This document shows, in pieces, positions 1 through 7,611 of a stretch of DNA of 64,000 nucleotides. The translations under genes and the position numbers were made by a program. The DNA comes from Pseudomonadales bacterium (GTDB lineage: Bacteria > Pseudomonadota > Gammaproteobacteria > Pseudomonadales > Halieaceae). The number at the start of each line of letters is the position of its first letter. Positions within the stretch are counted from its first letter, which is position 1. The notes under the pieces are model-generated. The model saw only the letters and a list, made by a program, of their open reading frames with translations. It did not search any database and was not told the DNA's origin. Where the stretch lies: positions 124,001 through 188,000 of the forward strand of contig JACKNU010000003.1 in assembly GCA_024234675.1 (NCBI GenBank). Direction: 5' to 3'.

Positions 1-468
1 CGCCTGGGTCAGCCCCTCGGGGCCGTTGTCCACATCCAGCAGGATCGCATCCCAGGCAGCGCCGCCGGCGGCGATCAGTTCGGCCACATCCCCGCTGTGC
101 ACCCGGGTGCGACTGTCCCGCAGGGGATGGCCGGCACACTCGCCCAACGGGCCCCGGTTCCACTCCACCACCGCCGGGATCAACTCCGCCACGGTGACCT
201 CGGCCGACTCGCCGACACAGCCCAGGGCCGCGGCCAGGGTGAACCCCATGCCCAGGCCGCCGACCAGCACTCTCGCCCCCGCCCTCGCCCGCAGGCCCGC
301 ACAACCCAGCTCGGCCAGCGCTTCCTCCGAGCCGTGCACGCGACTGTTCATCAGTTCGCCCCTGATCCCCGACAGGCGAATGGAATACTCCTGCCCGCGC
401 CGGGACAGCTTGAGTTCCCCACCGTTGTTGGGTATCTGCACCCTGCCCAGCTCTTCCCACCTGTTCAT
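1..468 (-). CDS. Spermidine synthase-like methyltransferase fragment (3' end cut by window edge)
   Basis: Read from an ATG at 468 toward the left edge, the frame stays open for 156 codons and leaves the window without a stop, so only the N-terminal part is present. The protein starts MNRWEELGRVQI. It contains VLVGGLGMGFTLAAAL (SAM-binding glycine loop), then VTVAELIPAVVEWNRGPLG and WDAILLDVDNGPEG, the arrangement seen in spermine/spermidine-synthase-like proteins. Many family members outside polyamine operons have unknown substrates, so a role in polyamine synthesis is not claimed. No polyamine gene is visible nearby. The next gene, at 611, is divergent. Confidence 0.8.
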   Translation of the reverse strand, partial: MNRWEELGRVQIPNNGGELKLSRRGQEYSIRLSGIRGELMNSRVHGSEEALAELGCAGLRARAGARVLVGGLGMGFTLAAALGCVGESAEVTVAELIPAVVEWNRGPLGECAGHPLRDSRTRVHSGDVAELIAAGGAAWDAILLDVDNGPEGLTQA

Positions 469-503
469 ACGCCCGCACCGCCGCTCACCAGAAGATGCCG
501 CAT

Positions 504-536
504 TATTGCATCCCCGGCAGGTTCATGGGTGCAATA
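504..536. promoter_or_regulatory. Dyad between divergent genes
   Basis: TATTGCATCCC (504-514) faces GGGTGCAATA (527-536) across a short spacer. It lies about 36 bp upstream of the start of the spermidine-synthase-like gene and 75 bp before the DUF4382 gene. It could be an operator or a 5' UTR hairpin; nothing in the sequence decides between them. Confidence 0.3.
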
Positions 537-610
537 GCCGTCCGGCACCGCTATAGTTCCAGACACGGGTGAGAGTCATACAAACCAACTGACGGCGGGA
601 TCCGGCGCGC

Positions 611-1627
611 ATGAGTACGAAAACGGCCTATCTGCTAACACTGCCTGTACTGGCCCTGCTGCTGTCGGCCACGGGCGGATGCAGCTGTGGTTTCGACTGC
701 AACAATGATCGCGACAACAACCCGGCCACGCTGACGCTGGGCTTCTCCGACCAGGATCTGGAAGAACTCAAGCAGGTTGTCATCGAAGTGGATCGCATCA
801 CCCTGCAACGCAGCGGTGTCGAGGACGTGGTGATCGACCGCTTCACCATCGACGACCTGGGGCTGGTGGATGCGGACAGTTTCCAGGTGGACCTGCTGGA
901 TTATCAGGGCCTCAACCAGTTGCCGGTATTCGAGGGCCTGGAGCTGGCGACGGGCAGCTATTCCAGGCTGCTGATCAGCATCCTCGAGGGTGACATCAAC
1001 CTGTCCTATGTGCAGGAGTCCGATGACAGCCTCACGCCCATTGTCGTTGCCGGCGGCCAGCTGAGCCTGCCCGGCCCCAGCCTGTCCTCGGGCGAACAGA
1101 TTTTCACCGTGGAGTTTGGACTCGCCCAGGCCCTGCAGTACCAGCCGGGGCCGGACAACTACCTGCTGACCACCAACGGCGTACGCCTGATGAATGACGC
1201 CACCGCCGCCAGCCTGTCCGGTCGGGTGAACAGCGATTTGTTTGACAGCGTCGCACCCTGCGATGCCAAGACGGATCCGGAAACCGGCAACCGGATCTAC
1301 CTGTACAGCAGCGGACCCGCCCCGGTTGTGGACCTGGCGGACGTGTTTACCAGCTCCAGCAGCACCACCGTACCCGCCGGCAAACGCGCGCCTTACGCGG
1401 TGGCTTCCATGGCCCAGGACGTGCTGACCGGCGGCTGGCAGTACTCCCTGGGTTACATCGCCCCCGGAGACTACACCCTGGCGTTCTCCTGCAATGCCGC
1501 CGACGACAACCCGGTGAACTACGATGGCATCAGCATCCCGCTGCCGGAGGACCAGGTGTACGACATCACCCTGGACGAGGGTGAGCGCGCGGTCTGCGAC
1601 CTGGCGCCCGACGCCACCTGCAGCTAG
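611..1627 (+). CDS. DUF4382-type lipoprotein
   Basis: The 338-residue protein has an N-terminal hydrophobic stretch ending in ATGGC (residues about 19-23), a plausible though imperfect lipobox. A DUF4382-like region follows, recognised from the pattern LTLGFSDQDLEELKQVV and IEVDRITLQRSG, typical of these secreted beta-rich proteins. Further on it carries Asp-rich beta segments and a C-terminal domain with two Cys-containing strands, ending CDLAPDATCS. It is probably anchored in the envelope. No catalytic motif is seen and the function of the family is unknown. The gene faces the DUF1993 gene, with only 12 bp between their ends. Confidence 0.7.
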   Translation: MSTKTAYLLTLPVLALLLSATGGCSCGFDCNNDRDNNPATLTLGFSDQDLEELKQVVIEVDRITLQRSGVEDVVIDRFTIDDLGLVDADSFQVDLLDYQGLNQLPVFEGLELATGSYSRLLISILEGDINLSYVQESDDSLTPIVVAGGQLSLPGPSLSSGEQIFTVEFGLAQALQYQPGPDNYLLTTNGVRLMNDATAASLSGRVNSDLFDSVAPCDAKTDPETGNRIYLYSSGPAPVVDLADVFTSSSSTTVPAGKRAPYAVASMAQDVLTGGWQYSLGYIAPGDYTLAFSCNAADDNPVNYDGISIPLPEDQVYDITLDEGERAVCDLAPDATCS

Positions 1628-1639
1628 GCCGCGCTGCGC

Positions 1640-2194
1640 TTACTTGGCGGCCATCATTTTCGCGATTTTGCCGGTGGCGGTCATACCGGGGACCGCACCC
1701 AGGAACTCCCGCTTGCCCAGTGCCACGCCGTTGTGGCGCAGGATGTTATAGGCCGCGCTGTAGTGAAAATAGAAATTGGGCAGGGCCCAGCCGTTGAGGT
1801 AATCCAGGCCGGAAAACCTGAGGGTGCCGATAGGCACTTGCATTACCACCTCGCGCGCGTCGCTGCCTTCGAATTGGGCCGGTTTCAGGCTGCGCAGGAA
1901 GGCCAGGGTCGCCTTGATGCGCTTGTCCAGTTCAGCGAAGCTGGTTTCGTCATCCGCAAACACCGGAATACTGACGCCCGCCAGGCGGGCGCCGCAGCCC
2001 TTGGCATTGTCCGAGGCCACCTGTACCTGCTTGACCAGGGGGAACATATCCGGGGCCAGCCGCGCGTTCAGCAGCACCGAGGGCTCGATGCCCCGCGCCC
2101 TGGCGTCGCGGGCGGCGATCTTAAGAATGGCTGCCAGGTTTTTCAGCTGGTGGCTGAGTACGGGGACGGAACACTGGTACATCAGGTTGCTCAT
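1640..2194 (-). CDS. DUF1993 family protein
   Basis: The 184-residue cytoplasmic protein matches the DUF1993 family over its full length. It begins MSNLMYQCSVPVLSHQLKNL and carries the conserved LLNARLAPDMFPL, VQVASDNAKG and FADDETSFAEL segments, with a C-terminal FYFHYSAAYNILRHNGV block. The predicted fold is a helical bundle of the DinB-like type. Members are widespread and lack an assigned biochemical role. The gene is monocistronic and divergent from the Rossmann protein at 2333. Confidence 0.88.
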   Translation of the reverse strand: MSNLMYQCSVPVLSHQLKNLAAILKIAARDARARGIEPSVLLNARLAPDMFPLVKQVQVASDNAKGCGARLAGVSIPVFADDETSFAELDKRIKATLAFLRSLKPAQFEGSDAREVVMQVPIGTLRFSGLDYLNGWALPNFYFHYSAAYNILRHNGVALGKREFLGAVPGMTATGKIAKMMAAK

Positions 2195-2332
2195 GGCGGT
2201 TTACTCCGAGGTGGGTAAGGGAATTGTGCTGCGCGGGTATAATAGTCCCGGCAAAGCCAACTTGCATAGGCGGCGCCGGCGACTGGAGCCGGCGTCAATG
2301 GGGCGCGCCCCGGGGCGTGGAGATCACAAGCA

Positions 2333-3154
2333 ATGAAAATCGTCAAAGCTGTACTGCTGTTTGCCCTGATGGCCCTGGTGCTGCTGGTGCTGGGCCTCAA
2401 CGCCTGGGGCTACTTCACCCTGGGCACCCTGGAACCCGACCCGAACGCCCGGCGCGACGGCGGGGCCAACAGGGTCGTCATGATATTCGGCGCCACCGGG
2501 CGGGCCGGGGGCGGCCTGGTGGAAGCCGCCGCGGATGACCCGGAAGTGGAGCGGGTGTACGTCGTCACCCGCCGCCGCATACCCCTGCTGGATTCACTGG
2601 AGACCACGGGCAAGGTGGAAATCCTGTTGCACCAGGACTACACCGACTACCGCGACCTGGCGGACATCCTGCCCGCGGTAAACACCGTGCTGTGGGCCCT
2701 GGGCACCTCCTCCCTGCAGGTCGACGAGGCCACCTATACCCGCATCCATGTGGACTTTCCCCTGGCCTTCGTCCGGGCCTGGCTGGCAGCCAGGCAGGAG
2801 GCACCCATGGCCTTCCACTTTATCGCCGGCATGGGCACCGACGGCGACGCCGCCTGGGCCCGGGACAAGCGCTTCACGGAGACCGAGACCGCCCGGCTGG
2901 CCGAGGGCAACGGCCTGCGCAGCTTCAGCTACCGTTCTGGCTACATCCGCCCCGCCGATGCGCAGTCCAACGGGCTTCACTATATGCTCGAGGCCCTGAT
3001 GGCCCCCGGCGCCATGGCCATCAGCTCCCGCGATCTGGGTCGCGCCATGCTGGAGATCAGCGCCCGCACCGAGGAGCTCCCCAACGGCACCGTGATAGAC
3101 AATGCCGACAGCATCGCCTATGCCAGGGTCTATCGGGAGGCTATGGCCGAATGA
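2333..3154 (+). CDS. Membrane-anchored NAD(P)-binding Rossmann protein
   Basis: The first 24 residues form a transmembrane or signal-anchor helix (VLLFALMALVLLVLGL). A Rossmann domain follows, with the nucleotide loop GATGRAGGGLVEAA at about residues 51-64 and VYVVTRRRIPLLD as the second strand. This is the NAD(P)H-binding, atypical-SDR type related to YbjT/NmrA-like proteins. No Tyr-x-x-x-Lys pair of classical SDRs is obvious, so it may bind a nucleotide without being an oxidoreductase. The stop codon (TGA, 3152-3154) lies inside a palindromic repeat that extends past the gene. Confidence 0.72.
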   Translation: MKIVKAVLLFALMALVLLVLGLNAWGYFTLGTLEPDPNARRDGGANRVVMIFGATGRAGGGLVEAAADDPEVERVYVVTRRRIPLLDSLETTGKVEILLHQDYTDYRDLADILPAVNTVLWALGTSSLQVDEATYTRIHVDFPLAFVRAWLAARQEAPMAFHFIAGMGTDGDAAWARDKRFTETETARLAEGNGLRSFSYRSGYIRPADAQSNGLHYMLEALMAPGAMAISSRDLGRAMLEISARTEELPNGTVIDNADSIAYARVYREAMAE

Positions 3155-3202
3155 ATTCGGCCCTACGGGGTTTGGGCGCTGTAGGGTCGAATTCCTTCGA
3201 CC
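3145..3202. repeat. Palindromic intergenic repeat, copy 1
   Basis: GGCCGAATGAATTCGGCC (3145-3162) followed by CTAC is mirrored by GTAGGGTCGAATTCCTTCGACC (3181-3202). Each half is itself palindromic and the two halves are also inverted relative to each other, so the unit can form a nested cruciform. A second, nearly identical unit lies 32 bp downstream. It resembles REP-like intergenic elements. The left half contains the stop codon of the preceding gene. Confidence 0.75.
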
Positions 3203-3234
3203 AATAAGGCGCCGGGCGTGCCGTGCGGAACCCG

Positions 3235-3291
3235 GGCCGAATGAATTCGGCCCTACATGAGATGGTGCTGTAGGGTCGAATTCATTCGACC
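3235..3291. repeat. Palindromic intergenic repeat, copy 2
   Basis: This is the second copy of the unit at 3145-3202: GGCCGAATGAATTCGGCC (3235-3252) plus CTAC, then GTAGGGTCGAATTCATTCGACC at 3270-3291. The left half, reverse-complemented, matches the right half at 20 of 22 positions. The right half contains the stop codon (3282-3284) of the minus-strand hydrolase, so the two units together end both convergent genes. Confidence 0.75.
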
Positions 3292-4334
3292 AGTGGGACC
3301 TGGCCGGCGGCGCTGATCCGGGCCAGGTACTCCAGCAGGACCGTGTTGAGTTGCGCGGATGCCTCCAGCGGCAGCATATGCCCGGCGCCGGGTATCATCT
3401 TCACATCCACCAGCCGGGGGAACATGGCCCGCAGCAGGCCGATGGGATCCTCGCCGTGAAAGCCCTCCAGGTCGACATCGCGCTCGCTGCCTATGAACCA
3501 TGCCGGCACCTGGCTCTGCACGCCCTCGAAGGGTTTGCGCTGGGCCCACTTGATGTCCATGGAGCGATACCAGTTGAGGCCCCCGGTAAACCCTGACTGG
3601 CTGTACTCGGACACGAAGAACTCCAGCTCCAGCTCGCTCAACCACGGCCAGGGTAGCGGCGGCGGCTCGTCCATGGCATCGATATAACTGGTGCCCGGGG
3701 GATGGCGGAATACGTCGAAATAGTTGGCGGCGCCGCTGAGTATCCACATCACCTTGCGCAGGAACTCCCGCGGCGCCGCCGCCAATTCGTTGTCCGCCCG
3801 GGGCGGCAGGCGGAAATATTCGATATGCAGGAAGTGCCGCTCGCCCATCTCGCGGTACTCCGTGAGGGGCGGCTTGTCAGGGTTGTGGGGCGCCGCGGGA
3901 TTTTCCAGGCAGATAATGGCCTGCACCCGCTCGGGGTGGCGCAGCGCCAGGTCCTGTATGGCGAAGGCGCCGAAGTCGATACCGACAAACACAGCGCGCT
4001 CCAGGCCGCAGTGATCCAGCAGGCCCAGCAGGTCGGCGGTGATCTCGTCCACCCCGTAGGCCTCGGGTTCCTCCGGCGCCTCGGTCTGCCCCATGCCCCG
4101 CATCGAGGGCGCGATTACCCGGTAACCCGCCGCCGCGAGCACCGGAAGCTGCCGGTGCCAGCTGAACCAGAGCATGGGGAAACCGTGACAGAAGACCACC
4201 GCCGGGAGATCGCCGGCCGCCGCCGGCGCCTGCTCGACGTAATGCATGTAAATGCCGTTGATCACGGCATAGCGATGCTCCCAGCCGGGACCCGCGGTCA
4301 CCCCCTCAGTACCGGTACTGCAGTTCCACGCCAT
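3282..4334 (-). CDS. Epoxide hydrolase-like alpha/beta hydrolase
   Basis: This is an alpha/beta-hydrolase-fold protein of about 350 residues. HGFP (H50) is the oxyanion-hole motif, GIDFGA holds a nucleophile Asp (about D120, as in epoxide hydrolases and haloalkane dehalogenases rather than Ser), and GAGHMLPLEA near the C-terminus supplies the catalytic His. A cap region rich in Trp and Pro (PPPLPWPWLSELELEFF) lies between. Together these favour an epoxide hydrolase-like enzyme; the substrate is unknown. The start is uncertain. The ATG at 4334 used here overlaps the TonB receptor gene by 29 bp; a GTG at 4301 just after its stop is the alternative. The genes are co-directional and probably translationally coupled. 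Confidence 0.82.
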   Translation of the reverse strand: MAWNCSTGTEGVTAGPGWEHRYAVINGIYMHYVEQAPAAAGDLPAVVFCHGFPMLWFSWHRQLPVLAAAGYRVIAPSMRGMGQTEAPEEPEAYGVDEITADLLGLLDHCGLERAVFVGIDFGAFAIQDLALRHPERVQAIICLENPAAPHNPDKPPLTEYREMGERHFLHIEYFRLPPRADNELAAAPREFLRKVMWILSGAANYFDVFRHPPGTSYIDAMDEPPPLPWPWLSELELEFFVSEYSQSGFTGGLNWYRSMDIKWAQRKPFEGVQSQVPAWFIGSERDVDLEGFHGEDPIGLLRAMFPRLVDVKMIPGAGHMLPLEASAQLNTVLLEYLARISAAGQVPLVE

Positions 4335-6771
4335 AGGTGGTGGGCGTGGCGTTGGCAAAACCGCCCACCCCCTGGGAGTCCACCAGCGGGCTGCCACCGA
4401 CGATATAGTTTTCATCGGTCAGGTTGTTGCCGTACAGCGCGCCCACCCACTTTTCGTCCCTGGACTGCCAGTTGATACGGGCGCTCAGGTCCCGCTGCTT
4501 GCCTTCCAGCCACAGGCCCGAATCGCAGCTGCCGGCGTCGAAACAGTAGTCCACGTCCGATTTGTAGCTGTACTGGACCCGCGGAATCACCCGGCCGATG
4601 GGCGTATCAAAGGTGTATTCAGCGGCCACATAGTAGGTCTGCTCGGGCAGACGCGGCAGGTTTTCATTGGAGCGGTCATTGGGACACGAATCCACCTGGA
4701 TGAAGGTCAGGTCCGCCCGGGTACAACCCGCTGCCGGGGGCACGGCCGGGTCTGCGAGGGTGACCTGGGTGTCATCGAACTCATCGATGGTGCCGTCGTT
4801 GAGCGTCATGTTGAACATCAGTTGCAGGCGCTCGGTGGGATACCACATGGTCTCCAGCTCGAAGCCCTTGATGGTCGACTTGGCGGCGTTGATGGTAGCC
4901 GGCGCCGGTGAGTTGGTCTCGGGGTTGATCACCAGGGAGGTCAACTGACGATTCTTGTAATCGGTGTAGTAGAGAGCGCCATTGACCCGCAAGGTGCTGT
5001 CCAGCATATCCAGCTTGAAGCCCAGCTCCCAGTTGGTCACCTCCTCGGGCTTGAAGGTCTCCAACTGGCCCGAGGGCGCCTCGGACAGGCCGCCGGAGAG
5101 GAAGCCCTCACTGTAGGTGAGGTAAATGGTGCCGGCGTCTATGCCCTCCTGGTCGTCCAGCAGGTACTGGATACTGGCCATGGGCGTGGTGTCGTCATTG
5201 GTGGTTTTTTCGCTGGTCTGGTCCTGCACCGTGTAGCCGAAATCGGGGTTGTAGACGAAGCCCGGCTCGCGGTCGTACAGGCCGGATGCACCAAACAGGG
5301 GAGTAACCTCGCCGCCATTGGCATCCAGGGTGTCGGGTATGATCTGGTAGCGGGTGCGGCTGAGCTTGCGACTCTCGTCGGTATAGCGCAGGCCCAGGGT
5401 GGTGCGCCAGTGCTCGCTCCACTCCCACTCCAGCTGGGCGAAAGAAGCCACGGCATCGTTGTCGGCATCCAGCTTGGTGGAGTTGGTATTCAGGTACAGC
5501 CAGCCGGCCAGGGCAGGGTCGAAGGGCCCCAGGAAACTGACGGTGGTCTCGCCCTGGGTCTTTTCCCGGAACAGGTACAGGCCCGCCACATAGGTGAGCC
5601 GGTCGTTCACCGCGTTGCCGGTAATCTGGAACTCCTGGGAGTACTGATCGGTCTTGCGTGGCTTGCCGTTGGGGTGCTCACTCTGGGTGCGGTGCAGGAA
5701 GGGTATGCCGGTGTGGTCCAGCTCGTCATCCTGTTCCGCATTGGTATAGCGCCAGGCGGTAATACTCTTGAGGCTGATGTCCTGGTTCAGGTCCCAGTCG
5801 GCGACGAAGCTGGCGCCCTTGTTCTTGGCCGAGTATTTGCCGCCCAGGTCGGAAATGACCGTATTGTCATCACCCGCCTCCGCCGCGTCGCGACAGAAAT
5901 CGTCCATGGTGCGCCCGGTGGACGGCACGATCGCCAGGGTGTTGAACAACTCCGCCTGCCAGCCCTTGTAGCCGGGCACCAGCACGCACTTTTGCGGGCG
6001 CATGGTCTGCTTGGTTTTGGCCCACAGCAGGTTGAGATCCAGGGTGAGGTTCTCGGTGGGCACCATCCGGGTCTGCCAGTTTACATTCTGGCGGTCCTCG
6101 TTCATGTACTTGTCGCCGTCGTACCGGTTCTTTATGTAACCGTCGCGGTTGACGGTGGACCCGGCCAGGCGGGTATACAGGGTATCGGTCAGGGGCAGGT
6201 TGAGAACGAAGTTGCCGTCGTGGCGATCGTAGTTGCCCACCCGGCCGCCGACCACCACCTCCAGTTCATCCGAGGGCCTGTTGGTGGTGAAGACCAGCGC
6301 GCCGGCAGTGGTGTTCTTGCCGAACAGGGTGCCCTGGGGACCGCGCAGTACCTGCACCGATTGGACGTCATAGATATCCAGCAGGGCGCCGTCGGGGCGC
6401 CCCACGTAGACCTCATCGATATAAATGCCCACCCCGGAGTCGATATTGGGACCGGTATTGCGCTGGCCGACACCGCGAATATAGATGTTGGCCAGGGGCG
6501 CGGTGCCGTTGGCGGAAGACACCTCGATATTGGGGGCGATCTGGTTGAGCTGCGCGAGGTTGCGCACCCCGGCATCGCGCAGGGCATCGGCGCTGAGCGC
6601 CGTCACCGCGACCGGTGTCTCCTGCAGACTTTCGGCGCGCTTGCGCGCGGTGACGATAACCTCTTCCAGGGCACCGTCCTGGGACAGTGCCGGGGGGATG
6701 AAAACGCCGGATCCAACCAGCGCCAACAACCCGGAGTACAGGGAATTGCGAGACCAGCGATCAGCTGCCAT
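4306..6771 (-). CDS. TonB-dependent outer-membrane receptor
   Basis: The 821-residue protein begins MAADRWSRNSLYSG at an ATG preceded by GAGG with good spacing; a longer reading frame upstream has no such support. The signal peptide ends near PPALSQ. A TonB-box-like EEVIVTARKR follows, then a plug domain (QETPVAVTALSADALRDAG, IYIRGVGQ, VQVLRGPQGTLFGKNTTAG) and a long beta-barrel ending in an aromatic residue (ELQYRY). The pattern fits the FecA/CirA-like receptors common in marine gammaproteobacteria. The substrate is unknown. The downstream overlapping hydrolase suggests uptake and processing of an organic compound, as an inference. Confidence 0.93.
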   Translation of the reverse strand: MAADRWSRNSLYSGLLALVGSGVFIPPALSQDGALEEVIVTARKRAESLQETPVAVTALSADALRDAGVRNLAQLNQIAPNIEVSSANGTAPLANIYIRGVGQRNTGPNIDSGVGIYIDEVYVGRPDGALLDIYDVQSVQVLRGPQGTLFGKNTTAGALVFTTNRPSDELEVVVGGRVGNYDRHDGNFVLNLPLTDTLYTRLAGSTVNRDGYIKNRYDGDKYMNEDRQNVNWQTRMVPTENLTLDLNLLWAKTKQTMRPQKCVLVPGYKGWQAELFNTLAIVPSTGRTMDDFCRDAAEAGDDNTVISDLGGKYSAKNKGASFVADWDLNQDISLKSITAWRYTNAEQDDELDHTGIPFLHRTQSEHPNGKPRKTDQYSQEFQITGNAVNDRLTYVAGLYLFREKTQGETTVSFLGPFDPALAGWLYLNTNSTKLDADNDAVASFAQLEWEWSEHWRTTLGLRYTDESRKLSRTRYQIIPDTLDANGGEVTPLFGASGLYDREPGFVYNPDFGYTVQDQTSEKTTNDDTTPMASIQYLLDDQEGIDAGTIYLTYSEGFLSGGLSEAPSGQLETFKPEEVTNWELGFKLDMLDSTLRVNGALYYTDYKNRQLTSLVINPETNSPAPATINAAKSTIKGFELETMWYPTERLQLMFNMTLNDGTIDEFDDTQVTLADPAVPPAAGCTRADLTFIQVDSCPNDRSNENLPRLPEQTYYVAAEYTFDTPIGRVIPRVQYSYKSDVDYCFDAGSCDSGLWLEGKQRDLSARINWQSRDEKWVGALYGNNLTDENYIVGGSPLVDSQGVGGFANATPTTYGVELQYRY

Positions 6772-7036
6772 ATGCCACCTCGTTATTTTTATCTGGTCCC
6801 CCACAGTGGGCGCGGCGGGTTTGCCACAGAATACTACAGGTCGAAATACTGTTGATCCATTGCTGATTGCCGCCGCGGTAGAAGTTAATGAACCGCGCAG
6901 TGCTATTGGGCACTCCGTCACAGGACGACAGTAGAGGGAATCCGCATGGCATTGCGCGTAGCAGGCTGGAGAACAGGAAATGTGGACAGGCCGGCAATCC
7001 GCGCGGCGGTCGAGCCGGTGCAGGCCAGCTGCGCAA
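6772..7036. other. Intergenic region upstream of the TonB receptor
   Basis: These 265 bases lie between the receptor start and the stop of the HEWGH protein gene, both on the minus strand. They must carry the receptor promoter. No convincing -35/-10 pair, small gene or hairpin was recognised, and the local composition is slightly more AT-rich than the flanks. Confidence 0.4.
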
Positions 7037-7609
7037 CTAGGGCCGGGGCAACAGCAGTACCACCAGCGCCGCGGTAAACAGCCCCGCCGCACCGGCGCGC
7101 AGGAACAGTGGCAGGCCCTGGCCGAAGTGGGCGCCCAGGGTCTGCAGCGGGTCGCCGCCCGCGCGAACCCCCAGGCTTACCGGCAACTCCAGCACCAGCA
7201 CGAATACCAGTTGCCCCGCCACTGCCGCCAGCAGGCTGATGGCGACCAGTGTGCCCGGCGCAACCGACAACAGCAGCGCCAGCAGCAAGGCGACGTTGCC
7301 CAGCAGCCCGCCCGCGCCCAGCGCCAGGAACTGGCCGGGGGTACTGGCCCGATAGTCGAAATCAAAGAACAGGGGGTGGATGGCAGTCTTCACGTTGAGG
7401 GCTGCACCGCTGACCAGCCCGCCCAGGAAATGGCCCCACTCGTGGAAGATATGGCTCAGCGCAATACCGCACAACACGCTCCAGGCCACTGCCAGGTACA
7501 GCGGCCAGCCGCTGCCTCCCCCGCTTTCCCAACGCATCAGCCACCCCAGCGACACTGCCAGCAGCGCGGCGACGCCCCCGTGGGCGATGAACTGCCGGGC
7601 GAGCTGCAC
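7037..7609 (-). CDS. M50-like integral membrane protein with HEWGH motif
   Basis: This is a hydrophobic protein of about 190 residues with five or six predicted membrane helices. The second or third helix carries HEWGH in SHIFHEWGHFLGG, the zinc-binding HExxH pattern of site-2-protease/M50 metallopeptidases. A clear second metal-ligand motif (NPDG-like) was not found, so proteolytic activity is unproven. The GTG start at 7609 lies three bases past the stop codon of the molybdopterin oxidoreductase (7612-7614), which implies translational coupling. Longer readings upstream overlap that gene and look non-genuine. Confidence 0.6.
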   Translation of the reverse strand: MQLARQFIAHGGVAALLAVSLGWLMRWESGGGSGWPLYLAVAWSVLCGIALSHIFHEWGHFLGGLVSGAALNVKTAIHPLFFDFDYRASTPGQFLALGAGGLLGNVALLLALLLSVAPGTLVAISLLAAVAGQLVFVLVLELPVSLGVRAGGDPLQTLGAHFGQGLPLFLRAGAAGLFTAALVVLLLPRP

Positions 7610-7611
7610 GC

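Noticed and set aside
2238..2243. TATAAT as a promoter for the Rossmann protein
   Set aside because: No acceptable -35 element lies 15-19 bp upstream on either strand.
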